Counted from the stretch's first letter, positions 26,331 through 38,890 are shown. The stretch: DNA of 64,000 bases from Juglans regia (GCF_001411555.2 NC_049905.1:5518001-5582000); one strand, 5' to 3'. Numbers and translations: made by a program. The notes: generated by a model not told the origin, from the sequence alone.

Positions 26331-26607
26331 CTCAACACACACACAAACACGCACGCACGCGCTGTCTCCTTCTGATCTTTCTCAAACATCCACAACGAGC
26401 GCGAGACCCATTGTTTGCCACATATCGAACTAGCCTTGAACTGCAGAAAAAAAGAAGAGGTGTGGTGGTGGTGGGTTTCGTTTGACCACCAAGTTACACA
26501 CTCTCTCTCTCTCTCTATCTCTCTCCAAGCAGAAGATGGAAGACTACTATTGAGCACTAATCTCTAGTCTCAGGCTGGAGTCCAGTACATGTAGAGAGTA
26601 CAGCACC

Positions 26608-26615
26608 ATTTATAG
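26608..26615 (-). promoter_or_regulatory. Putative TATA box for the MIR319 transcript
   Basis: On the minus strand CCCTATAAATGG occurs about 30 bases before GTACTCTCTACATGTACTGG and upstream of the GA-rich leader. No other plausible core promoter was noticed between here and the hairpin. Confidence 0.5.
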
Positions 26616-26619
26616 GGTT

Positions 26620-27510
26620 TGAGGGAACTGGTGACTCGTGAGTCCTGAGTCGTACGAGGCAGACCGTGAAAAGTCTTGGTCGTTGTGCATATACATTGTG
26701 ATTCACTTTTTAATCACTTTTACACCCTAATTACCTTTCAAAACGTACTGATATTTGCGCCTTTTTTAATAAAATAAATTATTATTATTATTTATCTTAA
26801 ATTTTGTCATTTTAATCCTATTCAGTGATGTGATTTTTTTCAAGTTATTTATTTTATCAATTATTTAAAATGTAATATATCAGTAAATGTAATTATAGAT
26901 AAAAACCAAAAAAATCTAGTACTATGTCTAACGAATATTTTGCTAAAGGCAAGTAATACATTAATTCAGCAAAATATTAAATCAAGAATTCAATTCAGAA
27001 TAAAATAAAATGACATGTCAGTGAACATGCATGTCAATTGATGCATGATGATTCGACTACTCTGTATGATGGTAGCAAGATAATCAAATAGGTTGATTGT
27101 ATCATTTCTGTGAATGCTAAATTTGATTGTCTCTTATAATATTGATTCGAAAAAATATAAGACTGATTTTAATATCGAATGGGCTCGATTTATGTTACGG
27201 ATAGCATGAAGAGAGCCGATTGATCTGCCTCTATACTTCCTCATTCACATCCGATTTAAATCACAGTATTCTAATGGAGGTAGTCTACCGTATGCATTGA
27301 TGATCTCTAACCTCCTAGTCCAATCGGGGGTTGATGTGCTAATAACATAGCAAAAGCAACCACATATCAAGTCCGTTAACAATATCACATTTAGCAATAG
27401 CGATGACCACTTGTGAAAGGCTCGCATTAATGTTTCAATGGCACAAGATAGTTGCATGGAGCATGATCCAGCTTCTACTGATGCTGGTGTTGATAGACAG
27501 GTTGCAGAGC
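26620..27510. other. Intergenic DNA, no gene seen
   Basis: AT-rich; open frames are short and without domains. The rightmost part probably belongs to the CACTA remnant that follows, but no left terminus was found. Confidence 0.5.
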
Positions 27511-27514
27511 TACT

Positions 27515-27676
27515 ATGATGGAGATTCAATCCCTGCTCGAGAAGCATCGCACTCTTTTGATCCAGGACAACGAAAGGATCGTGGAGAGGATCATTGTGCC
27601 CATAATGGTTCGACTGTAAGAGATTGAGGGACACATTACTGTCATCCAAGAGGACTTGGATAATCTTACTCAGTAG
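27515..27676 (+). pseudogene. C-terminal remnant of a transposon-type coiled-coil protein
   Basis: One plus-strand frame reads MMEIQSLLEKHRTLLIQDNE, then ERIVERIIVPIMVRL, an in-frame TAA, then EIEGHITVIQEDLDNLTQ and a stop. The charged, leucine-rich heptad pattern looks like a coiled coil. Upstream the frame cannot be followed. Its position before TTCGAAC-rich repeats and a CACTA-like end suggests the tail of a CACTA-encoded protein. Function is inferred from context only. Confidence 0.4.
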
Positions 27677-28099
27677 TTTTATTTTTTATTTGACCTTTTG
27701 TTTTGTACCAAACATTATTGATTTAATTACTATATTGTTTTTATTTATTATATATAACTAGTTTGTTTCTTATAAAAAAATCATTTTTCTTATTTTACTT
27801 ACCAGTTCATGAAAATATAAAAAATGGCATTCCCTATAAAGTGATATTTTTTAATTGTAAATTTTTATTTACCATAACAAAATTCATTAGTTAATTTTTA
27901 AATTAATTATATAAAATTCCTAGAATGACATATATGATATATTTTAATTTACAATAAATAATAATAAATCCGTATCGGTAGAATTTTCATCTTTTGAAAA
28001 TGATAATTAATAGACTCAAATAATATTTACTTTTAAAATATTTGAATGTATTTCAATAAATTTCTATAATTAAACTTATTTAGATTGTCTACACTACCA

Positions 28100-28775
28100 T
28101 TCGAACGCCTTTTATAAAAATTTGAACAGGTTACAACTCTGTTCGAACATAAAACTACCGTTCGAACACTATAGCAACCATCCCCGTCAAATTTATTTAT
28201 AACTTTCTACCAAAAATTTCGTTCGAATGATTAAATATAACATTCAAACATGTTCTAACTTTCCCCATGCAAAATTGTGTATACGTTCCGGCCACGACTA
28301 TTATTCGAACAGTTATGTTAGTATTCGAACATGAATTAAATTACTATTTGAATGTGTATGTGAACATTCGAACATAATAACAACCATCACCGCTAAATTT
28401 ATTTATAACTTCCCACTAAAAACTTCATTCAAATGATTAAATATATTGTTCGAACGGTTTCGACATTTTCTCCACACAATTGTCTATATTTTCTCGCTAC
28501 AACTATTATTTAAACAGTTATGTAACCATTCGAACGTGAATTATAATACTATATGAACGTGTTTGTGAATGTTCTAATGCTTTTTTTAGATGCTATATTT
28601 TGTCTCAAAAAGTATAGCTCGAACAAATATGTATGTTCGAACGAAGCTAAAATTGCTTCCATGTTTTGAAATGAAGTTTAATTTTCATCCCAAATAAATA
28701 TTTTTAGGGATGAAATTTAATTTGTCTCCAAGAAATTTTGTCTCTAGAAATCAAATTTCTTATAGTGTCGTAGTG
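28100..28775. mobile_element. CACTA-type subterminal region and right end
   Basis: At least six TTCGAAC or close variants occur between 28100 and 28560, inside an imperfect tandem repeat of 206 bp (CAACCATC[C/A]CCG at 28175 and 28381). The segment ends CTTATAGTGTCGTAGTG at 28775; the inverse starts CACTAC, as at CACTA transposon ends. Such subterminal arrays are binding sites for the element's own protein in En/Spm-like elements. The left end was not located. Confidence 0.55.
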
Positions 28776-29560
28776 TTACTTATAAATTGATGCATATGCA
28801 AAAAAGTGCACGACCAATTTAGAAGAAATGAGGTTAGTTGGCAATAGGGCTAACTCATCCAGACATTACATTTATTATGAAATTCATTAGATAGATATTA
28901 CAAAATTATTAAAAGACATATTTTCTTATATTACGTTGGTACGGACCAGATAGTATTAGAGGTTTTGAAATTCATTTTTTAACGGGTTGAGAAGAAGAGT
29001 AATTTTACTATAAAAATATTTTTGCAATTTAAAATATCATATAATTCTTTTATGAGATCCGTAAAAATATTTCTCTCTAAAATATGCTATCAACAATATC
29101 TCAGAGATATTAATTTATTTTATTCCTTAATTGGTTTCATAACATAATTAATAATGATGTGCATGGCATACTTCTATTACGATGTATTTGGAAGCATCTA
29201 AGGGTGAGTCTTTTTATACACAAAGACGAATATTTTTACTCGAAGTACCATCGTTTTCAGCCTCCGTTAAGATTTGCATTCACAAGACGAATCAAATTTG
29301 AGAATTAAAAAAATTTAACAGTGCATTGAAAAATCCGGTTAAAAGGCTGAATTAATGATTATCTCGTCGCATCAAACATCTGCATAAATGCTGCAGAGAG
29401 TAATACTGGGACCCTTGATCCGTACGTCTGTATTGGATAGTGGATACCAATTTCCTAAATTTACTCTCCACGTTAAAATAATTATATTGATATTTTTGTA
29501 CTATACATTATATATGAATTTTTTTTTAATAAGTATGTAATGTAAAGATAATAAATAGAA
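28776..29560. other. AT-rich intergenic DNA
   Basis: Nothing recognisable; no long open frame and no clear repeat boundary. Confidence 0.5.
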
Positions 29561-29567
29561 AATTTTA

Positions 29568-30277
29568 ATTAATTTAACAAAATTAAAATTAAAAAAATAA
29601 AAATAAATATGATGTGTGAGATGATGAATATCAAATATTATATAATAAATAACTTCTGGGTAATCTCAAGTGGTAATCACTTTGATTTTGGTGGTATACT
29701 TTTGTATGGATCAAATCAACAGTCTATAATTCAGCTTTGAAATAAGGTCAAAAATTAAGTTAAGAAATAAAGTCAAGAAGAGATGGAACAAGTTGACTCA
29801 AACTCCTAAAAAGAAAGATATTCAGACTCTTAAAATGAAAATATTTCACAAGGCAAATTGGATCTAATCACTTAAAAGGAATAGACCTCGGTATAATGAA
29901 GAAATCCCCCGCAAATCAGATCGATTCTCCACAAGTTCTCTACACAAAATATCTCCATAGAAGCTTTATACGCCAAACTCTAGCACACATAGCGACTCTA
30001 AATGATATCTCATAAATTTCTCTATTGTATTGAGAGATATATAAGACTATGAGAGATTGTAAAATAATTCATTATAGTAGATTTCGCCTCCAAACAACCC
30101 GTGAACATAAACATACGTAAATCCATGTGTCTCTCTATATTTATTTTTATTTAGCTTATTTATTACGTATTTTATAAATAAACACAAAGAACATCGTATC
30201 GAAGCCCGAATCATCTCGTGAGTCAAGGATGATTCTTTCCTCCCTTCTTGTCTGTTATGCAAATTAAGACATTAACA
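29568..30277 (+). repeat. 5' LTR of the small retroelement
   Basis: Matches 31240-31959 through shared words such as CTTTGATTTTGGTGGTATAC, AAATTTCTCTATTGTATTGA and TATTTATTTTTATTTA. The right edge (…ATTAACA) is firm; the left edge is approximate. Confidence 0.65.
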
Positions 30278-31239
30278 GTTAGCGTCGTCTATGGAATCGA
30301 CCAATCTTTTGCACCGAATTTGGGAGAAGGATATTCTCCGACTCACGGGATCATTTACAAAAGTTCAAATAAGTTTTCCCAATTTTTATCTTTTATTTTA
30401 ATTTTATTAACACTTGCAAAATATAAGAAAAATACTCTGGGCATGTTCAAGATGCATGATTCGTACTGTACCTGTAAGGTACGAGCTGCGCACGTGACAC
30501 AAATTGTGCATGTAAGGCAACTACTATGCATGGCATGCACAGTGGGCATGACGAGCACACGCCACCTTGCACCTAGTAGCCTTAGTTGGCGGGCGCGACG
30601 GCTCAACACCTCCTTTGCCCAGTGAAGGGAAAGGACGGCAGCCTAGTCAAAGAACCGAACGGAGTTGTCGAGAGCTTCCTCACTTGCTTCTTGCCTCTGC
30701 AAGCTCAAAAACAACTTGGAAAGTCCCCGCCAGCAATCTGTGAGCTAAGTGAAGCTATCAGCGGCCACCACATGGCTACTGGCGCTTTCTATCACTGACA
30801 ATATGCTCCCTGACCACGAAGGCTTTATTTGTTGCTATTCCTCACCACCACCAGCGACGTTCGACATGGGAGTAGCTCACGCCTCTCCACCGTAGCAAGA
30901 ATGCCTCCTGCCAAGAACCAGCCCAGTTGTACACATCCCCAAGACATTGCAAGGTGATCAGCATGCACGGCGTCGATCCACCAACTTTTTCCATGGACAC
31001 CATTGCTTCCCCGACCGCACGGAGAGCTTGAACACATTGCACCCAAAGATCAGGCCTATGCAAAGTTCGGCCGTAAAGCATCCTCCGTAGCCCCACCCAC
31101 CGTGGTGCTCCTAGACCTAGAAGTCGCCAACAAGCTCAACCAATGGAAGCTAACCGAGGCACAGTTCGGCCACGCCATGTACATGCAACCAAAGCCTGTC
31201 AACAACCAAGGCCATTCCCGCGTAGCAAAACACAACTCA
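30278..31239 (+). other. Interior of the small retroelement, origin unknown
   Basis: Begins with the primer-binding-site-like sequence. From about 30480 it is GC-rich and unlike the LTRs, with stops in every frame and no recognisable gag or pol motif. It could be captured host sequence or decayed gag. Confidence 0.5.
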
Positions 31240-31959
31240 ATTAGTTTAACAAAAATAAATTTAAAAAATAAAAAATAAAAATAAGTGTTATGTGTGTGAT
31301 GATGAATAACCAATATTATATAAATAACTTTCGGGTAGTCTCAAGCAGTAATCTCTTTGATTTTGGTGGTATACTTCAATGTGGGTCAAATTAGCAGCTT
31401 ATAATTTAGCCTCGAGATAAAGTCGAAAATCAAGAGCTAAAGTCAAGAAAATATATGACAAGTTGACCAGACTCTTAAAAGGAAAAAGATTTAGACTCTT
31501 AAAAGGAAAAAAGGCTTCACAAGACAAGTTTGATTCAATCACTCCAAGAGAATATACATCTATATAATGAGGAGATCCCCCACAAATCAAACAAACTTTC
31601 CACAAGCTCTCTACACAAAATATTTCCATAGAAGCTCCATACGGCAAACTTCACCATACATAGCGACTCCAAATGATCTCCCATAAATTTCTCTATTGTA
31701 TTGAGTGATATGTGAGGCCATAAGATATTGTAAAATCACTCATTATAATGGATTTCGACCCTAAACAACCCATGAATGTAGGCATTATGTCGAACCACGT
31801 AAATCTTTATATCTCTCTATATTTATTTTTATTTATCTTATTTATTAAGTATTTTATGGATGAACGTGAAGAATATCGTATCGAAGTTCGAATCATCTCG
31901 TGGGTCGAAAATAATTCCTTCCACCATTCCGGTCTGTTGCATAAATTAAGGTATTAACA
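31240..31959 (+). repeat. 3' LTR of the small retroelement
   Basis: Direct, diverged copy of the 5' LTR, ending GGTATTAACA at 31959. Several indels and many substitutions separate the copies. Confidence 0.65.
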
Positions 31960-32449
31960 ACTTATTTCTAAGTTTAAAATTTGAAATTTCTTGAATGTAA
32001 ATAGTTTTTAAAAGTCTATCGCATTATGAAAATTTCGGCTTGAATTATATGACGTGTATTTACAAAAAAATCCTTATCAAGAATATGTCCACTCCCGAGA
32101 TTAGGCTATCGACTAATAAAAAAAGTAATGCATATATAAATAAGAATAATTTTATTTTTTTTCTTTATCTTTAGTATTTTCATCATATTAAAAACCAGGG
32201 GTCACTGCTTCGATCGGATCTTTAGGATAATTCCATTCAGTAGCTCCGAATAAATAAGCCTTTTGGAATGACTCTTCTAAAATATTTCAATTTTCGGTAT
32301 TTTCATTTAATTTCATTAATTCTACTTAATACTTCCGTCGGCAATGGATGGAAAGTTACACACGTGTCATATGCTAGCTTATTATTTTTTCCTGATCCCT
32401 TGAAATTACTAAAACATTTTTTTATGGATGTATTTTTTTTAATTTATAT
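31960..32449. other. AT-rich intergenic DNA
   Basis: No gene or bounded repeat recognised. Confidence 0.5.
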
Positions 32450-33327
32450 ATATAGACACACTGGTGGAATCAAGAACTTATACAAGGGGTCAACTTTTAT
32501 ATTGCGTGACATATTTATATAAAATAAAAAAAATAGAAAAATTATAAAAATATAATTATATATAAAATTAGATTTCAATAATTTGTTACTTATATATAGA
32601 AATAGAATTTTATAAAACACAATTTAATATACATTTCAAATTTCTAACGATAGTATTTCATGGAATAATATTTATCTATTATTAATTTTATAATGAAATA
32701 TTTAGAATTTTTTTTTTCATAGAAACTATCAAGTGATCTTTTAAAAGGTCATCTTTCATTCTAGTATGTAAACTAGTTTATAAAATTTTGTGCAAAATCT
32801 ATATATTTTTGTGTCACATTAAGCATATAATGCTATAATTAAGATCTTAAATATATATTTTTTTTACTCAATGAAGTCTAGAGAATAAAACCTCTCAACT
32901 ATTTTTCATGTAAATCACCAATCTTAAATAATATTTCTTGTATTTTCATTTTGGATTCCATATTAAGAAGTCTAATATTGTATAACAAAAAAAAATTGGA
33001 GATCCATATTAATAAGTTTATTATTTTTTCTAAACTTAGTTTTAATTTAATTTTGATGAGGTCACATCCTTGAAAATAAATAATATATAGAAATTATATA
33101 AAATTTTTGAATTGTAGTAAAAAAAATTGAAGAAAGACATTTTTAGGTATATTGAAATTTTTGAAAATTTTAAAGAACATGTGGGGATTATAAATTTTTT
33201 TGGAGTGCCATTTGCTATATTTATAAAATTATAAATAAAATATAGGATATATTTTGAATTTTTTTAAAACTTTGGGGGCGGCCATGGCCCCCCTTAGACA
33301 TAACGTAGGTCGGCCACTATATAGACA
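32450..33327. mobile_element. 860-bp Mutator-like non-autonomous element with 9-bp target duplication
   Basis: ATATAGACA at 32450-32458 and again at 33319-33327 flanks an 860-bp AT-rich segment. The segment begins CACTGGTGGAATCAAG and ends GGTCGGCCACT. Outer ends are short, imperfect inverted repeats. The right end (GGGGCGGCCATGGCCCCCC) carries a GGGGCC/GGCCCC block seen in many decayed plant elements. The 9-bp duplication is the Mutator-superfamily size. No coding capacity. Confidence 0.7.
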
Positions 33328-33904
33328 TATAATATAAATTGAATTATTAAATTCCATATTCGGTTTATATTTTTGTAATAAATTATACATAATAAAATTT
33401 AAATTAATGGTACATGAAATAATCGTCTGAAAATTGGACTGACCTATCATATCTTTGTAATAAACTTTTTCTAAGACGATATTAATCTGCATGTGCTACG
33501 AATATACTGTCTTTTTTCTAACAAGCTTATTTTACACTTCGTTTATTAATTAGGAGCTTTGCAAGCTGCACTACTAATCAGACTCCAAGCTCTCTTATCA
33601 TCTCTTCTGTAGATGCACACAAGAAACTCCGTGAATGGACTAATGCCTTTTAATTTGTTGTCCTTTTTTCCCTTTAATTCGTTCACTAGGAATATTAAAC
33701 TAATTAACTAAAAAGCGTGATATTTTTTTAGGACTATATATGGCACCTAAAGGCTAAATGTAGGTTTGTTTTGTTTTTTTTTATTAGAACTTGGTTCTAT
33801 TTTGTGGCTGTCCAATTTCATTACCCAACTCGAAAAGAATTTGTTACGATTTTTTAGACCAATTACTTAACTCATGAACCGACTCGATCCGCTAATTAGG
33901 ATTT

Positions 33905-33960
<56 letters not shown>

Positions 33961-34135
33961 TATTATTTCGAATGAATGCCATAGTGCAGCATTGTGTATT
34001 CGACTTTCGTCTTAATAAAATTCTTCGCATTTTTATAGACTTAAGCACGTTGTTAAACTATGTAAATCTTGTGTTGTTTACTTTATTCTTTTTTTCTTAT
34101 CGTTTCTAACACTAAACACAAATTCCTTAATTAGT
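33328..34135. other. Intergenic DNA with an AT microsatellite
   Basis: No gene seen. Contains a TA run of about 50 bases at about 33909-33959, interrupted once by TG. Confidence 0.6.
33909..33959. repeat. (TA)n microsatellite
   Basis: Nearly pure TA dinucleotides with a single GT interruption near 33941. Confidence 0.95.
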
Positions 34136-34270
34136 TACTACAAGAAAAATGACGAGAATAATTATTTACGACGAAAACAGACTTATTTTAATAAGAAATA
34201 ATTATTTTTGTAGGAAATAACTGATCACAAATAAGCAGTTTCTTATAGTAATACAAGTTTTCTTGTAGTG
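34136..34270. mobile_element. CACTA-derived MITE
   Basis: A 135-bp element with perfect 12-bp inverted ends ACTACAAGAAAA and TTTTCTTGTAGT, with G completing CACTA on the right. The interior repeats AATAATTATTT and TAAGAAATAA-like words and a GATCACAAATAAG stretch. No coding capacity. Confidence 0.8.
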
Positions 34271-34653
34271 ACAATTGCATCGATGCTACTATAATATACA
34301 TAAATATTTTATTGCCACGTAGCCAAATGTATATGTGTGACCCATTTCTTATCAATGACACACAATTTTCCCTTTTGTTTTGTTTTGTTTTTTTTTTTGT
34401 AATTTTAAAGCATTTCGTTTAATTATATTTGACACAAGAGTGGGTGTCACAAAAACGTATCTTAGCTTGCCTTTTAAACTTTTTTTTTTAAGTGGTCGAT
34501 ACTTCATATTCTAAGTGGCCGTACTTATGGGGAAAACATCATAATAACAAGCTTTCTCACTTTGGTGCTTACAAGAAAATTTTCGAAACCAAGGTGAAAA
34601 AATTTTCTATTTTAGCAAATATATTGCAACTTAAATCTTGGATAAACAACATT

Positions 34654-34850
34654 TAGACTCCGTTTAGATAGAAAAAGTGTTTCATCTTTATCTCATCTTA
34701 TCATTATAAAATTTTTAAATTTCTACACAAAATATAATAAACAATTCAAATTTTTCAATTCTCAAAACAATAATAATATTAAAAAATAATATTATAACAA
34801 TATTTTATTCAACTTTCAACTCTCATCACAATTTACTGTTCAAACGGCAT
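34654..34850. mobile_element. Short AT-rich MITE (GTTTAGATAG family)
   Basis: The left end GACTCCGTTTAGATAG and the inverse of the right end (GCCGTTTGAACAG) are related inverted repeats. The core matches the elements at 2285-2462 and 53995-54183. Confidence 0.6.
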
Positions 34851-36362
34851 TTTACTCTTTTGCAACTAAGAGAGCGTGTATACTCTATCTATCTTCAAAT
34901 TAAGACCTAGCTCTCCCTTTCCGTGAAAAAAAGAGTTATCGATCCAATTCTCGTATTGTTGAGTGTTGTCGCTCACACCAAGCTTGGCTAGAATATTTGT
35001 CTTTTGATTCACTTCTCGAAAAACATGATTCATTGAGCAAATACAAGATTGTTTTTTTTTTTTCAACATGGTAGGTTAAAGTACTTTATTTTACATGCAC
35101 AAAATTGGTACAAAAGCATGGTGTATCAATTTGCACTATATATAGGGTTTTGATCAATGGATTTCAACTACAAGATTGTTTTATAAATTATATCATGCAG
35201 TAGATCATCAATGGTCACAATGATCGATTGTTGACCTCAAACTTTATCATTTTGCTATGCTTTCCGCCCCCCGCACACACCCTATTCTCTTTTCTGCACA
35301 ATCAATGAAAAGCATATGCGTCTGCCCGTTTGATTGGTAGACCACCTCCAGGGTTTCATAAGAATCTATTTGTCCCATAAACCGTGTCCCTGCAAAAGAA
35401 ATCAATTCTAAACTGAGGGAATCATGCATGTGTATGCGTGTCTTTGTGCGAATACATGAAAAAACATGTTTCATACCATCGATCGTTGATGCCAAACTTT
35501 TCTTTTGGCTTATTATTTACATCAAAATGATGGAGTTGCCACCGCCGTCAGAGCCGATGTTTCTTTGTCTGGGAAAGAAGTGGCCACCACCATGCGCTCC
35601 TACCTAACCATTTTCTATTTTTTTCTTGCTGCAGGATTTTCTCCTAAAGCTGTGTAAACACAATCTTAAAACCCTTTTTATTCTAAGCCGATACGTACAA
35701 AATAGCATGCACGATTTGTTTAATTTTCTGGGTTTCAGCTCTTTCACATGATGATGATCATTCTCACCATACACATGATAATTCTTTCGATCGATTCGCT
35801 TGTTGTATGAGTACTAGTCTTACTGTCTGCTAGCTAGCTTTTGATACTCGTCGTATTCAGCATTCAGAAGTCTATGTTATCGTGCTAGCTAGCTGTTGTG
35901 TTGTGACTTTGGGATCATTAATCACACTCACTCAATAGAAAATTCAACAAACGACAACGTATATTTCCCAGCTTGATTTGAATTGGATTTTTCTGGATGC
36001 AATTAATTTGGAAAATAAACGTTAATTGATTATCTCATGCACGTACAAAACTCCATCGATCGTGTATGAGCTGTTTAATGCTTCAGTGATCTGAAAAGTT
36101 CACTTCTAGAATCCCCAGCTTTTTGCTCCCCGGCCCCCAAAAATAGAAGAATTGTATAGCATTTTTCTCTTCAGAATTATATAGGATCGTGTGTAACATG
36201 AGCCGCCGTGGCCATATTACCAATAGAAGCTAGGGGGGAAGAAACGCAAAAGCTAGCAAATCTTAGTTAAGAATATTATTGTCATTTTCATTAAATTATG
36301 GGGTCAAAATAAAAATTCACAAAAGGAAAAGTTTAATTCTAAGAGTTACCGAGCCCGGGCGG
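34851..36362. other. Intergenic DNA, nothing bounded
   Basis: No supported gene. An 82-codon minus-strand frame at 35247-35495 has no recognisable domain. From about 35500 to 36200 the DNA is less AT-rich than its surroundings and may have been genic, but no exon structure could be built. Confidence 0.5.
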
Positions 36363-36726
36363 AGTCTCGCTCACTATTTTTAATCTCGTACCGTACCGGC
36401 CGTTAGGTCGGTACAGGTACTATATACGTTTTATACTTATCCAAATAATGGCCGTACCGACTTCAATTTCAACTTATACCGGCTTATATTTTGGCCTTCA
36501 ATTTTTTTTTTCATTTTTTCAAACTACAAGCTTATTTTTTGATCTCTAATTCAGATTAGGCTATTTATAATTTATTCATATATAAACTATTATTTTGAAA
36601 TATAATTTATTCATATATCGACTATCTCAAAACGGTATACGAAACGATACCAGTATCGAAATATTTCATTCCAGTGTCTTAACCGATATGGCTTTCGGTA
36701 TGGTATTCAAAACATTAGTCTCGCTC
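36363..36726. mobile_element. 344-bp inverted-repeat element with 10-bp flanking duplication
   Basis: AGTCTCGCTC flanks the segment at 36363-36372 and 36717-36726. The interior starts ACTATTTTTAATCTCGTACC and ends with the inverse of AATGTTTTGAATACCATACC. GTACCGTACCGG/CGGTA words recur inside. Duplication length (9-10) suggests a Mutator-like MITE. Non-coding. Confidence 0.7.
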
Positions 36727-38890
36727 CCAAACAACACAAAGAGAAATGATATATAGAAGTCTCTAATAGATAAGTTTCGAACGGACCTTAATTTATAAAA
36801 AATGTAGACCTACTTTAAAAAAATATAAAAAAATTATTCATTTTTAGTGGGATAATCATATATCCACTTTTTTATAAAGGGTTTATGAGTGATTTGTCTA
36901 TTTGAGACTTGTACCTAGCATTACTCATTTAAAAATAATTAGTTTAATATTTCAAAGCAAACTTTTGACTATTTCTATTAAAATATTAATAATTAGTTTA
37001 ATATTTCAAAGCAAACTTTTGACTATTTCTACTGAAATTTAATATTTTAACTAAAATATTTATTAGAAAAATAATATTTAATTTTAAACACATTAATTAA
37101 AACTTAGGAGAAGATAAATAAAGTATTTTTAGTTGTCATCATTAATATTCTCTAAAAATTTTGTGCAAATTTAATTAAATCATAATTTTATTTTTTATGT
37201 TTGCTTTTAGGGTTAATTATACTTTGTCTCTTCGAATTTTCACTCAATTTATAATGTACCTTCAAAATTAATACTTGCATCAAAGTGGACCCTCTAACTT
37301 TTAAAACTTCTCAGTCCCCTCATTCTATCTACCAACAGCGTCAATCTAACGAAAATTCACTGTAAAGATGTAGTTTTCATCTAATTTATTATCATTGACC
37401 ATATAAAATATAAAATAATATATGATATCATTAATAATAAATCATTAATCATTAACCATATATAAAATTATTTTATACCTAAGTTGCAAGCAAGTATGAA
37501 TAATCTATATACACAATGAAATTATTTGATATTCATTAACCATATATAAATTAATAACAAAAATTAATATTAATTGATAGCATATATTATTTTATATTTT
37601 ATATGATCAATGATAATAAATTAGATAAAAATTTCTTTATAGTGAATGTTATGCACATGAGTAGCACGTGTAGTAAATTTCTGTTAGATTTAACGTTGCT
37701 GATAGACGGAATGAAGGATTGAGAAGTTTTGAAAGTTCGATAGTCCACGTTAATGCAATTATTAGTTATAGAGGCATATTGTGAATTGAGTAAAAATTCA
37801 AGGAAAGAAAGTGTAATTAACCCTTGCTTTTATATATACACTTTTTAATTAAAATATTAGATAAAGTTCTTTTTTGTTGTTATGATTTTCGTGAAATGCC
37901 TATTTTCTTTAGGTTTTGAATTAGTTTTTTTTATTTTTTTACTCTTTAATCACTTTTTTTTTTGTTTATTGTCATTTTGTTAGTGGTGTTCCTAAAACTC
38001 TTTTATCGAACTATTTATTCGAATTTAAAATACTTGACCCCTCCAAAATTATAATCTTGGTTTCGTCTCTGAGTACTTTCAATTATAACAGCTCATTTTA
38101 ACAAAAGAGTGTAAATTCAGCACTTGAAAGTGTAAAATTAATATATAATAAAGGAACATTGGAGACTAAGCGATCAATGATATTTTCACCCCAAATTATA
38201 AGGTTTTACATCTTGTGTTGAAAAATACTGAAATTGACATATTATACCATCAAATTATAATTAAGACATTACAAATTGTAACTTCTATTTATATACAGTG
38301 TTAAAATTGTGTCGCGTTTCATAATTTTATCTATCTCATGCAGATCAAGTACTGATATTTGTTGCTTTTTTACAACAGAAAATTATGCCTGCACAATGAT
38401 TTTTATAACTATATTTTAAATCAGGGATACTTGTTTTTTTGTAAAAATAACTTACACGAACTTACAAAAGTAACAATATCATTTTTCATAATTATCATAA
38501 TTTTAAAACATAATTATATAAAGAGTTGTACGCATGTACCTCGATTGTTTTCACAAATGAGATTAGATGTGTTGAGATTAATTAAAGGTTAAAAATTGAA
38601 TAAAATATTGTTATAATATATATTTTTAATATTATTTTTATTTTGAGATTTGAAAAAGTTGAATTATTTATTTTATTTTGTGTGGAAATTAAAAAACTTG
38701 TAATGATTAGATGAGATGAATTGAAAAGAGTTGTGAAAACAAACGATTTGATTATCTGAGGATTTTACAATTTGATTATATAATGTATGATCAGTTCTAT
38801 AGTTTTTGCTGTAACGTATAAAATTCCTCATATATTGCATCATACTTTTCCCTTAAATAAATACCACTTATGCATCTATCCGAGAATTTT
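36727..38890. other. AT-rich intergenic DNA with repeat debris
   Basis: No gene seen. A stretch of about 60 bases (AATAATTAGTTTAATATTTC…GACTATTTCTA) occurs twice, at about 36935 and 36991. Near 38600-38745 is a fragment of the GAGATGAG MITE family (TTTTATTTTGAGATTTGAAA … GATTAGATGAGATGA). Confidence 0.5.

Larger units (their letters stand above)
22700..26580 (-). ncRNA. Probable primary transcript region of MIR319
   Basis: Inferred transcription unit. The promoter-like TATA at 26608-26615 and the leader point to a start near 26580 on the minus strand. The hairpin lies about 2.1 kb downstream, at 24307-24482. A plausible splice donor on the minus strand (CGTAAG/GTATCTCG) is near 25728, so the precursor may be spliced. 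No protein-like frame spans the region. The 3' end is not defined; 22700 is a guess based on where the composition becomes simple. Confidence 0.4.
29568..31959 (+). mobile_element. Small non-autonomous LTR retroelement (TRIM/LARD-like)
   Basis: Two diverged direct repeats of about 710 bp (about 29568-30277 and 31240-31959) flank a GC-richer interior of about 960 bp. Both repeats end ATTAACA. The left one is followed at once by GTTAGCGTCGTCTATGGAAT, which sits where a tRNA primer-binding site belongs and resembles the GGCGTCGTCTGTGGGAA type of plant elements. The interior has no protease, polymerase or integrase motif. The outer LTR starts are blurred by A-rich sequence, and no 5-bp target duplication was fixed. 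Divergence between repeats shows it is old. Confidence 0.7.

Noticed and set aside
27245..27649. 134-codon minus-strand frame
   Set aside because: The opposite strand carries a better coiled-coil-like remnant, and the minus frame resembles nothing known to me.
28100..28560. Regularly spaced TTCGAAC as a CRISPR-like array
   Set aside because: Spacing is irregular, the units are tandem-duplicated transposon DNA, and the genome is a plant's.
33909..33959. Long TA tract as an origin or matrix-attachment site
   Set aside because: It is a plain dinucleotide microsatellite with no supporting motifs.
35247..35495. 82-codon minus-strand frame as a small gene
   Set aside because: No domain, no convincing splice or promoter context and AT-rich repeat surroundings.
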